Assembly: GCF_001618865.1 (NCBI RefSeq)
Contig: NZ_CP015136.1
Location: 6,793,001-6,857,000, forward strand
Direction: 5' to 3'
DNA: 64,000 nucleotides
Source: Luteitalea pratensis
GTDB taxonomy: Bacteria; Acidobacteriota; Vicinamibacteria; Vicinamibacterales; Vicinamibacteraceae
Shown here: in pieces, positions 1 to 8,801 of the stretch
How positions within the stretch are numbered: the stretch's first letter is position 1
How the letters are laid out: every line of letters begins with the position of its first letter
Program-made: the position numbers and the translations under genes
Notes under the pieces: model-generated
What the model was told of the DNA's origin: nothing
What the model saw: the letters and a program-made list of their open reading frames with translations, nothing else
The model's database searches: none

Positions 1-469
1 TCTCGAGCGGCGCCTGCACGCCGAGCATGATCGGCACATTGGGGCCGTAGATATCGGCATCGAGCAGGCCGACGCGGCTGCCGCGCAGCGACAATGCCAG
101 CGCCAGGTTGACCGCCATCGTGGTCTTGCCCACGCCACCCTTGCCGGCGCCTACCGCGATGATGTTCTTCACGCCGGGCAACGCCTGGCGCTGCCCGGGC
201 ACCGCGCCACTGCTGCGAACGCTCGATGTCATCTCGATGTCCACGGCCGTCACGCCGTCGAGCGCGGCCACGGCCTGGTGCGCCTGCTCCTTGAGCAGGT
301 CCTTGACCGGACAGGCCGGGGTCGTGAGTTCGATGGCGAACGCCACGCGCCCGTCGTCCCCGATGACGACGTGCTTGACGAAATCGAGCGACACGATGTC
401 GCGACGCAGATCGGGGTCCTGCACCACGCGCAGCGCGTCGAGGACCTGGGCAACGGAGGGAAGGCTCAC
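1..469 (-). CDS. Mrp/ApbC-family Fe-S cluster carrier ATPase (3' part beyond window)
   Basis: N-terminal part of an Mrp/NBP35-type P-loop ATPase that holds and transfers Fe-S clusters in the cytoplasm. The first ~95 residues are a MIP18/DUF59-like domain ([20 protein letters not shown] at the start). A deviant Walker [12 protein letters not shown], follows near residue 110, and then [12 protein letters not shown], which is typical of Mrp. The start is a GTG at 469, chosen because the DUF59 domain begins there at its usual place; no strong ribosome site is visible. The gene runs off the left edge, so the C-terminal CxxC motif cannot be checked. Family assignment is secure; Mrp versus a close paralogue is not resolved. 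Confidence 0.9.
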   Translation of the reverse strand, partial: MSLPSVAQVLDALRVVQDPDLRRDIVSLDFVKHVVIGDDGRVAFAIELTTPACPVKDLLKEQAHQAVAALDGVTAVDIEMTSSVRSSGAVPGQRQALPGVKNIIAVGAGKGGVGKTTMAVNLALALSLRGSRVGLLDADIYGPNVPIMLGVQAPLE

Positions 470-700
470 AAGGGGATTCTACGAAATGCCGCGCTGCTGC
501 GATGCCGGGAATGCCGCGAATTGGTCAGACCAAAGGCCAGGGACGCAAGGCCGCCTCAATCAGGCGCCGTCAAACGGCGCGGAGCGCGACGAGTGGGTCC
601 CGGTCGCGCCCCGTTGATTCTTCGCCGGGAGGGCCGACAACCGGCGCCTTGGGCGCCGGATCCTCTTGGCGGAGGCGGCCGGGGACTGCACGCTGCGGAT

Positions 701-1057
701 CTAGAGGTTGGCGCTCTGCTGTTCGGCGATGTTGCCGATGACGGGCAGTTTCCACCATTCGCCCTTGAACGCTTTCAGGAGGGCGATCAGCCAGACGACG
801 AACATGGCGATGGCGACGAGCGGCCACAGCAGCAACGTGGCCCATCCGAGGACGGGGATCATGCCGATGATCCCGAGGACGAACCAGGTGGCCATCCACG
901 CGACCAGCAGGCCGAGGGATTGCACGGCATGGAACTTGACGAGCCTGCTGCTCTTCTCGATCACCAGGAACACGATCGCGACGATCGGGATGTAGGTGAG
1001 GGCGGCGGCGATGTTGGCGTCAAGGCCCGTGGACGACTTCTCGGCAACCGTGTTCAT
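701..1057 (-). CDS. DUF4870-type small membrane protein
   Basis: 118-residue protein with three hydrophobic segments. The order LTYIPIVAIVFLVIE, then KFHAVQSLGL, then a long apolar stretch and a WKLPVIGNIAE ending matches DUF4870 (Tic20-like) membrane proteins. The K-F-H-AxQS signature between the first two helices is the diagnostic part. Function of the family is unknown. It stands alone between the Mrp gene and a membrane-protein/DnaJ-like pair on the same strand. About 230 bp upstream of the Mrp start show no gene. Confidence 0.85.
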   Translation of the reverse strand: MNTVAEKSSTGLDANIAAALTYIPIVAIVFLVIEKSSRLVKFHAVQSLGLLVAWMATWFVLGIIGMIPVLGWATLLLWPLVAIAMFVVWLIALLKAFKGEWWKLPVIGNIAEQQSANL

Positions 1058-1130
1058 GCGTGCTGCGCTCCTTCTTCACATCAACGCGTGGGCGGGAGAC
1101 GACGAACGGCGAACCCGCAAGGACGCGGCA

Positions 1131-1529
1131 TCATACTCCCGAACGGTCGGGTTGCGGCCGCTCGAACATCCGCTTGCCTGCTTCCTGCAGCAGCACCCAG
1201 AAGGCGTAGGCCGACAACGCCGTGCCAAACGGAATCACGAAGACATTGACGATGGCGAGAATCAGTGCGGCGGGCCGCGCCCAGGGCTGGTGCTGCGGCA
1301 GCGCCCACCCGACGCCGAGGAGCACGCCACCCCACACGAGCGCGATGGCCGCGCAGGCAAAGAAGATGGCCGCCGCGAGGCTGGCCGCGACCTCCGGGCC
1401 GGAGCGCATGGTCAGGCTGACCGCGCCGATGCCGAGCAGCACGAGCGAGATCGCAGCAAGGGACGCGAGCCACCCGGCGACCACATAGAGGCGGCCGAGC
1501 AACTGGACGTGCAGCAGGATGCGCGTCAC
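1131..1529 (-). CDS. Four-helix membrane protein, unknown function
   Basis: 132-residue protein with about four hydrophobic segments (near residues 10-32, 40-60, 75-95 and 100-118) and a basic tail. I do not recognise the family. The GTG start at 1529 overlaps the TGA of the upstream DnaJ-like gene by four bases (GTGA), which implies translational coupling and co-transcription. A longer in-frame reading up to 1694 exists, but it would lie inside the upstream gene and is low-complexity, Arg-rich shadow sequence. Confidence 0.7.
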   Translation of the reverse strand: MTRILLHVQLLGRLYVVAGWLASLAAISLVLLGIGAVSLTMRSGPEVAASLAAAIFFACAAIALVWGGVLLGVGWALPQHQPWARPAALILAIVNVFVIPFGTALSAYAFWVLLQEAGKRMFERPQPDRSGV

Positions 1530-2077
1530 CGGACGGCGAGTCGCACGTCGAGGCGCACCAGCGGACCGTACGGCAGCGCCAGCCGGTAGCGCAGGGTCGT
1601 GCCATTCACGGTGTTGGCCGGCACGCGCACGACCAGGTAGCGCGTCGCGATCGCAGTGCCCACGCCCTCGCACGCGGCACAGGGCTCGTCCCACGCCTCA
1701 CCGCGTCCCCCGCAGGCATCGCACAGCGCCGGCACGTGCACGCACAGTGGCACGCGTTTGCTGCGACGGGCTTCGAGCGGCGTGAGCGTGACGTCCACGA
1801 GCAGGCGGACCGCGGGCCCATCCGCTTCGGCGAAATCGCGCCTGGCGTGGTCGATGGCCTGCTGGCCCGAGGGAAAGTCGAGTGCGACCTCGTCGCGCAA
1901 CGCCCCGTCCACCGGCCGCTCCGGCTCCAGCGCCCGCACCAGGTGGAGGCCCTGAGGCGGCGTGCGTGGCGCCGATGCCGGCATCGCGTGCGCAACGACG
2001 GCCCACGCCGGCACGGCGCGCGCCGGCGCGCGGCGTGTGGCGCCCGAGATCTCTGCGATGCGGTAGTAGTCGTGCAT
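1526..2077 (-). CDS. DnaJ-like zinc-finger/C-terminal-domain protein lacking a J domain
   Basis: 183 residues. The start MHDYYRIAEISGAT looks like the first helix of a J domain, but no HPD motif or remaining helices follow; the sequence becomes Ala/Pro-rich. Residues ~90-115 resemble DnaJ C-terminal domain I (VDVTLTPLEA..). CDACGGRG and CAACEGVG follow (two of the four CxxCxGxG repeats of DnaJ), then VPANTVNGTTLRYRL, which matches the DnaJ peptide-binding barrel. ATG 2077 was chosen because it gives the J-like start; a TTG at 2137 is an alternative. It overlaps the next membrane-protein gene by 4 bp. Without HPD it should not stimulate DnaK, so it may only bind peptide or zinc (inference). 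Confidence 0.75.
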   Translation of the reverse strand: MHDYYRIAEISGATRRAPARAVPAWAVVAHAMPASAPRTPPQGLHLVRALEPERPVDGALRDEVALDFPSGQQAIDHARRDFAEADGPAVRLLVDVTLTPLEARRSKRVPLCVHVPALCDACGGRGEAWDEPCAACEGVGTAIATRYLVVRVPANTVNGTTLRYRLALPYGPLVRLDVRLAVR

Positions 2078-2179
2078 GTCCGGCAGCGTGCCGCGCGGCA
2101 CAGGCGTAGTGTGGGGAGCGCCTCTGTCGCTTGTCAAGGCACGTCACGTGCGTGCCGATATCACCGACAGGAGACATGT

Positions 2180-2383
2180 GTGGCCGAACGACAGGATTGC
2201 CCGATGTGCGCGGAATCGATGCGGCTCGAGCCGGTCGAGCAGATCAGTCGCATCGCCGGGACCACCCAGACCTCGATGCGCCATGCGCTCGAGTGGCGCT
2301 GCCCCGATTGCGACTACTTCGAGGAGGTCGAAGGGCAGATCGAGAATCTCTCACCGGAGTTGCAGGCGTGGATTGACAAGTAA
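2180..2383 (+). CDS. Small zinc-ribbon protein
   Basis: 67-residue protein with two paired cysteine knuckles, CPMC at residues 7-10 and CPDC at 41-44, the spacing of a zinc ribbon. A short acidic C-terminal helix follows. The GTG start at 2180 is preceded by AGGAG at 2169-2173 with 6-base spacing, which decides the start. It is transcribed divergently from the DnaJ-like gene and convergently to the AddA-like gene. No specific family or function recognised. Confidence 0.75.
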   Translation: MAERQDCPMCAESMRLEPVEQISRIAGTTQTSMRHALEWRCPDCDYFEEVEGQIENLSPELQAWIDK

Positions 2384-2418
2384 TGCCTGATGCCTGATGC
2401 CTCATGCCTGATGCCCGA
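2384..2418. repeat. Five tandem copies of a 7-bp unit
   Basis: Units are TGCCTGA, TGCCTGA, TGCCTCA, TGCCTGA and TGCCCGA, directly after the stop of the zinc-ribbon gene and before the stop of the convergent AddA-like gene. There is no hairpin with a T-run, so it is not an obvious terminator. It looks like a short slippage-prone repeat. Confidence 0.8.
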
Positions 2419-2440
2419 TGCGGCAGCGGGCCTGCTGGCG

Positions 2441-5400
2441 TCAGGGATCGAAAGGAAGGCGTGGCGCCGTCATCGGGCGGCTGGTTTCCGCTCGCGTCGC
2501 GTAGACCAGTTGGCCGTGCACCGGCGTGCCCGGGGCCATGGCGCGGACGGCGTCGACGTACAGCGCGAGTTGTCGACGATGTGACGGCTGTGGCTGGCCG
2601 GTCTTGAACTCCAGCACCAGCAGGCGATCGCCGTCAGGCACCAGGCAGTCGACCGTGCCCCGCACCACGTGCTCCACTCCGGCCTCCTCGTGACGGAACG
2701 CGATCGGGACCTCGAAGCGTGCCGCTGGTGACGCCAGCACACGGCGCATCGTCACGTCGCGCCAGACGCCCCGCACCAGCGCCACGACGTCACCCGCGAA
2801 GTCGGTCGCCTCGTCGACGGCGAGCATTTCGTCCGGTTCCAGATCGGCCAGCACGCGCGCGCGCAACGTCGCATCGCCGTCGTCGGCGCCGGCACTCGCG
2901 AGCAAGCGGTGCACCGCTCGACCCGTCACCAGGTCCATGTCGATCGGCGGCCGCACGTGCCCGGTGTGTCCGCCGGTGTGCCTGCCCGCGGCCAGGTCGG
3001 TGACCCGCCGGCGCTGCATGTGCGGACGCGTCACCAATGGTTGCAGCGACAACGGCACCACGTCGCTCACCGGCACCGCTTCCGGCTCCGCAGTCGTCGG
3101 TGCGATCGCGACGGCAGGTGGGCACACGCGCAGGCGGTGCACATGCTCCACGCCAATCCAGGTGACTTCCGCAGCGCCCTCGAGGGCGGCCTGCATCTCT
3201 TGGACCAGGCCTGCCGGAGAGACATGCGCCAGGCTGCCTGGTCCGGCGACGATGCGGCCTTGCTTCTGCGCCGCTGCACTCAGGTACAGGCGTTCGCGTG
3301 CCCGCGTCACGGCGACGTACATCAGCCGCTTGCTCTCCTCGCGATCGCGCACCTGTTCGGCCTCGGTCGCGCCCGGTTCGTACCTGGCGATGCCGACGAT
3401 GGGCTCATCGCCACCGTCGCCGGCCACGACGCGCAGCGGCGGTGGCACGCCGCCGGTCCCGCGCGTCATGTTCACGAGGAACACGATCGGGAACTCGAGG
3501 CCCTTGGACGCATGCACCGTCATCAGGTTGACCGCGTCGGCGGCGTCGATGGCGGCATTGGACTCGTCTCCTGCCGACACGCGATCGATGTGACCGGCGA
3601 TGCGCGCCATCGTCGCGTAGCCGCGATTCTGGATGCGACGCACGAGGCCGCGGAATTTCTTGACGTTCTCGCGTGCCTGCTGCTGACGGTGGCCGCGCAG
3701 CGTCACCGCATACGCCGACGATTCGATCACGTGGTCGAGCACGTCGGCCGGCGGCAGGCGATCGACCAGCGCCAGCCAGCCCGGCCACGCCTCGCGCAAT
3801 CGCCTCAGCGCCTCGACGTCGCGCGACGGCAGTCCGTCGTCGGCCTCGCCAGGGAAGGTCAGGCGGGTGGCGAGGTCAGGGGCGAGGCGCCGGAGCGCTT
3901 CGTCGGAGAGGCCGACGAACCCCGATCGGAGCAACGCTGCTGCACGCAGGTCCGACTCCGGGGCCGCGAGCACGCGGATGAGCGCGACGAGGTCCTTGAT
4001 CTCGTCGGCATCGTAGAAACCGAGTCCCTTGTAGACGTAGCTCGGGATTGCTCGCGCCGACAGCGCCCGCTCGACCTCGCGGTGGCTCTCGCGCGATCGA
4101 AAGAGGATCGCGATGTCGCCCGGCCGCGCGCGCCGTGGCGCGTCGAGGCCACGATCGGTGACGAGGCCCTCCTCCAGCACGCGGATGATCTCCGCGGCCA
4201 CGCCTGCCGCGCACGCCTCCACGTCCTCACCCACGACCAGCGCGAGTCGCGGCTCGGGCTCCCGGCCCGTGACGTGGCCGGACGGCAGCGGGAACCGGTC
4301 GTCGGGTCCATAGCGGAACGCCACCGCCGGCGGGGCGCCGGCATGGACCATCCCTGCGGCGACGTCGTTCGAGAAGGCCAGCAGGTCGGGGTGCGATCGA
4401 AAGCTCTGCGAGATCGCCTGGCGCACGGGCCCGGTGCCGCCCATCCCCTGCACGAACGCGACCGCTTCGTCGAGCAGTCCGACGTCGGCGTCACGGAAGC
4501 GATAGATCGACTGCTTGCGATCGCCGACCAGGAACAGCGACGGCGGCAGCGGGCCCTCGTGCCCGAGCCCGAGTCCCTCGCCCCAGGACTGCACGAGCGA
4601 GGCGACGAGCTGCCACTGCAGGCGGCTCGTGTCCTGGAACTCGTCGACGAGGACGTGCTGATAGCGCGCCTCCAGTCGGAAGCGGCTGCGCGAGAACTCG
4701 TCCATCTGCCCGAGCAGCAGCACGGCCCGCGCCAGCACCTCGGAGAAGTCGAGCGCATCGTGCATCACGAGCGTCTGGAGATACCGCCGGTGCGCGAGCC
4801 GGAAGACGCGGCGGATGCCGCGCGCGAGCAGCACGTTGAGCGATGCCTCGAACCCGCGTCGCGCCGCCCGCACCGCATCGGCGACGCTCGGTAACCCGGC
4901 GCGATGTGCGTCGAAGGCCGCCGCGGTGATGAACTCCGCCCTGCTGGCGACCGGCCTCTTGCGCGGTGTGCCGTCTCGCGTCAGCACCCAGCGGGAGAGA
5001 CCGTCGAGAGCGGCGCGCACCTCTGCCGGGCTCATCGGCGCCTCGACCGCTGTTGCGACAAGACGCGTCATGTCGAGGCGGAACAGGGTCCAGAGGTCGG
5101 AGTCGGCCGGGCCTGTCGCCAGCCATGCGGCAAGGCCACCGGGCACCGCCTCGAGCTGCCGTCGCAAGTCCTGGCGCGCACGCTCCGCGGACGCGGCTTC
5201 CGAGCGCACCTGCCGCAGCTGTCGACCGAGATACCTCCGCAGCGCCGCCGGCGCGACGAACCGGCGCTCGAGCAGGGCCCGCAGGCCCTCGGCCAGTCTC
5301 GGCAGCGTCATCTGCGCCAGCACGAGGCGAATCGCTTCATCGAACGGCGCGCGATCGCGGCAGTCGCGCAACGTGCGATCGAGCGACATCTCCACGAGGC

Positions 5401-5788
5401 GTGCGACTTCGGTCTCGTCGGCCAGCGTGAAGCCGGGATCGAGGCCCGCCTCGAGCGGAAACTCGCGCAACAGCGAGAAGCAGAAGGCGTCGATCGTCGA
5501 CACCGCGATCTCGTCGGCGCGATCGCGCAGGGCGTGCCATACGCCGGGATGGCGGACCTGCAGGTCGGTGACGATGCGATCGCGCATCTCGGCCGCGGCC
5601 TTGCGCGTGAAGGTGATGGCGAGGACGTGCCGGGGATCCACGCCGGCCGCGAGCAGGGCCAGGTAGCGGTCCACCAGCACGCGGGTCTTGCCCGTGCCGG
5701 CCGAGGCCTCGAGCACCACGTGATGGGACGGGTCGGTCGCGTACGTGCGCGCCGCCTGGTCGACGGGGATCACCGGCGCCTCATTCAT
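2441..5788 (-). CDS. AddA-like UvrD/RecB-family helicase-nuclease
   Basis: 1115-residue superfamily 1A helicase with a C-terminal PD-(D/E)XK nuclease, the AddA/RecB layout for processing double-strand breaks. Visible motifs: Walker A SAGTGKT at 29-35, motif Ia ITFTRKAAAEMR at ~58-69, TIDAFC at 98-103, Walker B VDEFQD at 381-386, motif III VGDRKQSIYRFR at 421-432. Near the end, GTVDCLV (from 1044) and LVLEFKTGQ supply nuclease residues D1047, E1060 and K1062. Length suits AddA. The start ATGAATGA overlaps the stop of the AddB-like gene by 8 bp, so the pair is translationally coupled. A partner that degrades and loads RecA at Chi-like sites is expected from the family; the Chi sequence is unknown here. 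Confidence 0.92.
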   Translation of the reverse strand: MNEAPVIPVDQAARTYATDPSHHVVLEASAGTGKTRVLVDRYLALLAAGVDPRHVLAITFTRKAAAEMRDRIVTDLQVRHPGVWHALRDRADEIAVSTIDAFCFSLLREFPLEAGLDPGFTLADETEVARLVEMSLDRTLRDCRDRAPFDEAIRLVLAQMTLPRLAEGLRALLERRFVAPAALRRYLGRQLRQVRSEAASAERARQDLRRQLEAVPGGLAAWLATGPADSDLWTLFRLDMTRLVATAVEAPMSPAEVRAALDGLSRWVLTRDGTPRKRPVASRAEFITAAAFDAHRAGLPSVADAVRAARRGFEASLNVLLARGIRRVFRLAHRRYLQTLVMHDALDFSEVLARAVLLLGQMDEFSRSRFRLEARYQHVLVDEFQDTSRLQWQLVASLVQSWGEGLGLGHEGPLPPSLFLVGDRKQSIYRFRDADVGLLDEAVAFVQGMGGTGPVRQAISQSFRSHPDLLAFSNDVAAGMVHAGAPPAVAFRYGPDDRFPLPSGHVTGREPEPRLALVVGEDVEACAAGVAAEIIRVLEEGLVTDRGLDAPRRARPGDIAILFRSRESHREVERALSARAIPSYVYKGLGFYDADEIKDLVALIRVLAAPESDLRAAALLRSGFVGLSDEALRRLAPDLATRLTFPGEADDGLPSRDVEALRRLREAWPGWLALVDRLPPADVLDHVIESSAYAVTLRGHRQQQARENVKKFRGLVRRIQNRGYATMARIAGHIDRVSAGDESNAAIDAADAVNLMTVHASKGLEFPIVFLVNMTRGTGGVPPPLRVVAGDGGDEPIVGIARYEPGATEAEQVRDREESKRLMYVAVTRARERLYLSAAAQKQGRIVAGPGSLAHVSPAGLVQEMQAALEGAAEVTWIGVEHVHRLRVCPPAVAIAPTTAEPEAVPVSDVVPLSLQPLVTRPHMQRRRVTDLAAGRHTGGHTGHVRPPIDMDLVTGRAVHRLLASAGADDGDATLRARVLADLEPDEMLAVDEATDFAGDVVALVRGVWRDVTMRRVLASPAARFEVPIAFRHEEAGVEHVVRGTVDCLVPDGDRLLVLEFKTGQPQPSHRRQLALYVDAVRAMAPGTPVHGQLVYATRAETSRPMTAPRLPFDP

Positions 5789-8700
5789 CGCCGACGTAAT
5801 CCTTCCGGCAGACGGCGGCGTAGTCGCAGAACTGGCAGCGGAACGGGTTGTGCGGCTTCACCGGGAATACGCCGGCTTCGATGCGATCGACGGCCTCCAC
5901 GAAGGCGCGCGCGTGCTCGTCGGCGCCCTCCTGATCGGCGAGGGCCTGCACCCACGGCACGTCCTCGCGGAACGCGACGAATCCGCTCGGAGCGATGCCC
6001 ACGTGACGACCGGATGCACGCTCCTGCTGCACGACGGCATGCGCGTAGACGCCTGGCTGCAGGGCCTGGGTCGGCCGCCGGCCGGTCTTGTAGTCGATCA
6101 CGCGTACACGGCCGTCGCCGGTCCAGTCGACGCGGTCGATGCGCCCTCGCAGGTGCACCGTGCGTGTGCCATCGGCCGCCGGCAGGGTGACGTGCTGGTC
6201 GATCGGGTGCTCCAGGCCGCGACGCACCACGTCGCCGAAGAGTTCAGCCTCCACCCGCAGCATTTTCTCGAGCACGCCCGTCGCGACAGCCGACCCGAAC
6301 AGGCGGACGCGCTCGACGGCCCGATCGGCGGCCGGCAGCGCGCGCAGTGCCCGCTCGGCCACCGCCGCGAAGACGGCACGCGCCTCGGGAAGATCATCGG
6401 GACGTATCGCCACGTGTCCGCGCTCCCGCCACGCCTGGAAGCAGTCGTGCAGGACGTCGTGCAGCAGCAGGCCCGCGTCGCGCGCCGGCATACCGGGTTC
6501 GTCGTCGGCTTCTTCCTTCAGGCCGAGCACTCGCCCGGCAAAGTACTGGAAGGGGCACTGCAGGTACGTTTCGACGGCCGTGACGCTGTAGCGCTCGCCC
6601 ACCATTGGCGACGTCTGTCCCGCGTCTGTGCGCGGCGGGAGCGAGAGCCGCCACGCCGCCCAGTCCCGCGCCTCGGCGCCGAGGACGGTCGCCGACGGCA
6701 CGGCAGGCGTGGCCAGCAGGGCGTCCTCGCGCGTCACCGGGAGTTCTCGCTCGTCCGACGGGATGGCGATCAGGGCATCGGCGCCGAATACCTCCAACTC
6801 GTCGAGCAGCGACGAGGGCCGGACGACGGCGTCCTGATCGAGTTCGGGGACGGAGACGCCGACCGCGATCGCCGGCAGCGTCAGCAGATCGGCGAAGCGG
6901 GCCCGCAATGCGGCAGTGCGCGTCCGTTCTTCGGGCCATCCGAGCCGTTGCAGCATGAACGCGGGATAGAAGATCTCGCGAGCGGATGGCGCCGGCCATT
7001 CGCCCTCGAGCAGTCCGACGATGCGCGCGTGATCGAAGCGGCCGTACGGCGCGGCATCGGCATCGACGAGATGCACGCCTTCGTCGTCGCGCGGCAGGGC
7101 AAAGGTGCGCTCCTCGATCCACCGACGCACGAGGATGCAGGAATCCCTCGCCGGCACCGGTGTGGCGTCATGAGTGTCCAGCGCACGCTCGAGCTGATCG
7201 AGCAGCAGGTCCAGCGCGGCACGCGTGCGGCGCGTGCGGCTCGCATGCGGGTCGCCTTCGAGCGGCAGACGCTCGCAGGCTCGCCACGCCTCGCGAAGTG
7301 CGCGCACGTGTTCGGCGCCTGGAGCGGCACCCTGCAACGGTTCGAGCCGTTCGAGCCACGGACGCACGGCATCGGCGACGGCCCTGGCGGCGCGATCCTG
7401 CCGCCATTGGTCGGCGTGGCGGGTCGACGGGTCGGCGCCTTCGCGCGGCGGCGCGGCCGCCGGCAATGCCCGCAGGTGATCGAGTTGATCGAGCGAGCCC
7501 AGGTACCGCTGCCGAGCCAGCCAGGCATCGAAGGCGGCGATGTCGCCAGCCTGCACAGGCGTGCCGTCCTCGAGGCGCACCAGGACGTGGGGCGAGCGCA
7601 GCACGGTCACGAGCGCCGCCCGCGTGAAGCCGGAGAGGGCGGCGTCCATCAGCAGATCCAGGCCGGCGGCCCACGGCTCCGCAGCCAGCGGCAGCGTGCC
7701 GGCAGACTGGTACGGGATGCCCGCCGACTCGAACAGGAACTGCGCGGCGTAGAGATAGGGCAGGGGGCGGCGATAGACGAGCGCCGTGACGGAGGCGTCC
7801 GCTGGTCGCAGCGCCTTGACTCGCCGTGCGTAAGACAGCACTTCCTCGTCTCGATCGCGGCTGCCGATCCAGCGGCGATCGGCGCAATCGACCTCGAGCC
7901 GTGTCTCCGCCGGCCGCTGCCGTGGCACCCGCACCTCGGTCGCGTTCGGCCAGAGACGCCGCAGCCGCGCGAACAGGTCCTCGCCGACGCGACGCGTGGC
8001 GACGATGTCCAGGCGCTGGAGGCCGGGCGCCTGCGCCAGCAACTCGAAGTCCACGGGCCAGAGCCCCTGCGGCTCGGCATGGTGATCGGCGACGCTGACG
8101 ACCATGTGCGGCAGGCACCACGGACGGACCGATCCTCGCAGGGCCGCGTGAAGCGCGCGCTCATCCATGCTGTCGAGCGCCGCCACACGCGCGTCGAAGA
8201 CCCGGCACGCCTCGCGCAGGAACCGTGTCTGCAGCAGCAGGCGTTCGGCGCCACGATCGGAGGGCGCTTCGTCCTCGAGCCTGACCGCGGCCTCCTCGAG
8301 CCAGGTCGAGGGATCGTGCCCGAGACGCGCCACCTGGTCGTGCAAGCGCAGCATCTCGGCCACCAGTCCCGGGCGCAGCAGGAAGGGCGGGCGATGCACG
8401 CGCGACGCCTGCCGGGCACTGGCGCCCATCAACACCTCGCGCGTGAGCGGGGACAGGCGCGGCGCATCGATGCGCGCAGCGCGATGCCATGTGTCGTACA
8501 GGTCGTCGCGCGTCAGCAGGCGCGGCATCGCGATGGCGGCGTGGGGGCCGGGCGCGACGTGATGATCGAGCGCGTCCTGCAGCGCGAGCGGCGGCGTCCA
8601 CCGCTCGGCGAGAAGACGTTGCTCCAGCGTGCGGCGCCACTGCTCGGCCGCGGCACGATTGGGCACCACCATGATCGGTGGATCGATCTCCGTCCTCGTC

Positions 8701-8801
8701 TCCTCCTTTCCTCCGGCCGGCAGGCCGAGGACGAGGAGGACGCGCTGCCAGGCGTCGAGGTCGTCGGCCTGGATCAGGCGAATCGCGCACGTCATGGTCA
8801 A
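5781..8801 (-). CDS. AddB-like PD-(D/E)XK nuclease with Fe-S staple
   Basis: 1006-residue partner of the AddA-like protein. The N-terminal half is an inactive helicase-like region with MVVPNRAAAEQW near residue 45 in place of a Walker motif. The C-terminal nuclease has GRIDRVDW (D889) and VIDYKTG (D903, K905). Four cysteines flank it, C749 in YLQCPFQYF and C989/C992/C998 in CQFCDYAAVC, the 4Fe-4S iron-staple arrangement of AddB nucleases. It overlaps the upstream gene by 4 bp and the downstream helicase by 8 bp, so all three genes form one tight operon. Divergent enough from Bacillus AddB that a gene symbol is not given. Confidence 0.9.
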   Translation of the reverse strand: MTMTCAIRLIQADDLDAWQRVLLVLGLPAGGKEETRTEIDPPIMVVPNRAAAEQWRRTLEQRLLAERWTPPLALQDALDHHVAPGPHAAIAMPRLLTRDDLYDTWHRAARIDAPRLSPLTREVLMGASARQASRVHRPPFLLRPGLVAEMLRLHDQVARLGHDPSTWLEEAAVRLEDEAPSDRGAERLLLQTRFLREACRVFDARVAALDSMDERALHAALRGSVRPWCLPHMVVSVADHHAEPQGLWPVDFELLAQAPGLQRLDIVATRRVGEDLFARLRRLWPNATEVRVPRQRPAETRLEVDCADRRWIGSRDRDEEVLSYARRVKALRPADASVTALVYRRPLPYLYAAQFLFESAGIPYQSAGTLPLAAEPWAAGLDLLMDAALSGFTRAALVTVLRSPHVLVRLEDGTPVQAGDIAAFDAWLARQRYLGSLDQLDHLRALPAAAPPREGADPSTRHADQWRQDRAARAVADAVRPWLERLEPLQGAAPGAEHVRALREAWRACERLPLEGDPHASRTRRTRAALDLLLDQLERALDTHDATPVPARDSCILVRRWIEERTFALPRDDEGVHLVDADAAPYGRFDHARIVGLLEGEWPAPSAREIFYPAFMLQRLGWPEERTRTAALRARFADLLTLPAIAVGVSVPELDQDAVVRPSSLLDELEVFGADALIAIPSDERELPVTREDALLATPAVPSATVLGAEARDWAAWRLSLPPRTDAGQTSPMVGERYSVTAVETYLQCPFQYFAGRVLGLKEEADDEPGMPARDAGLLLHDVLHDCFQAWRERGHVAIRPDDLPEARAVFAAVAERALRALPAADRAVERVRLFGSAVATGVLEKMLRVEAELFGDVVRRGLEHPIDQHVTLPAADGTRTVHLRGRIDRVDWTGDGRVRVIDYKTGRRPTQALQPGVYAHAVVQQERASGRHVGIAPSGFVAFREDVPWVQALADQEGADEHARAFVEAVDRIEAGVFPVKPHNPFRCQFCDYAAVCRKDYVGDE

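Noticed and set aside
2909-4894. 661-codon plus-strand ORF over the AddA-like gene
   Set aside because: Antisense shadow with random composition; the minus strand has complete helicase motifs.
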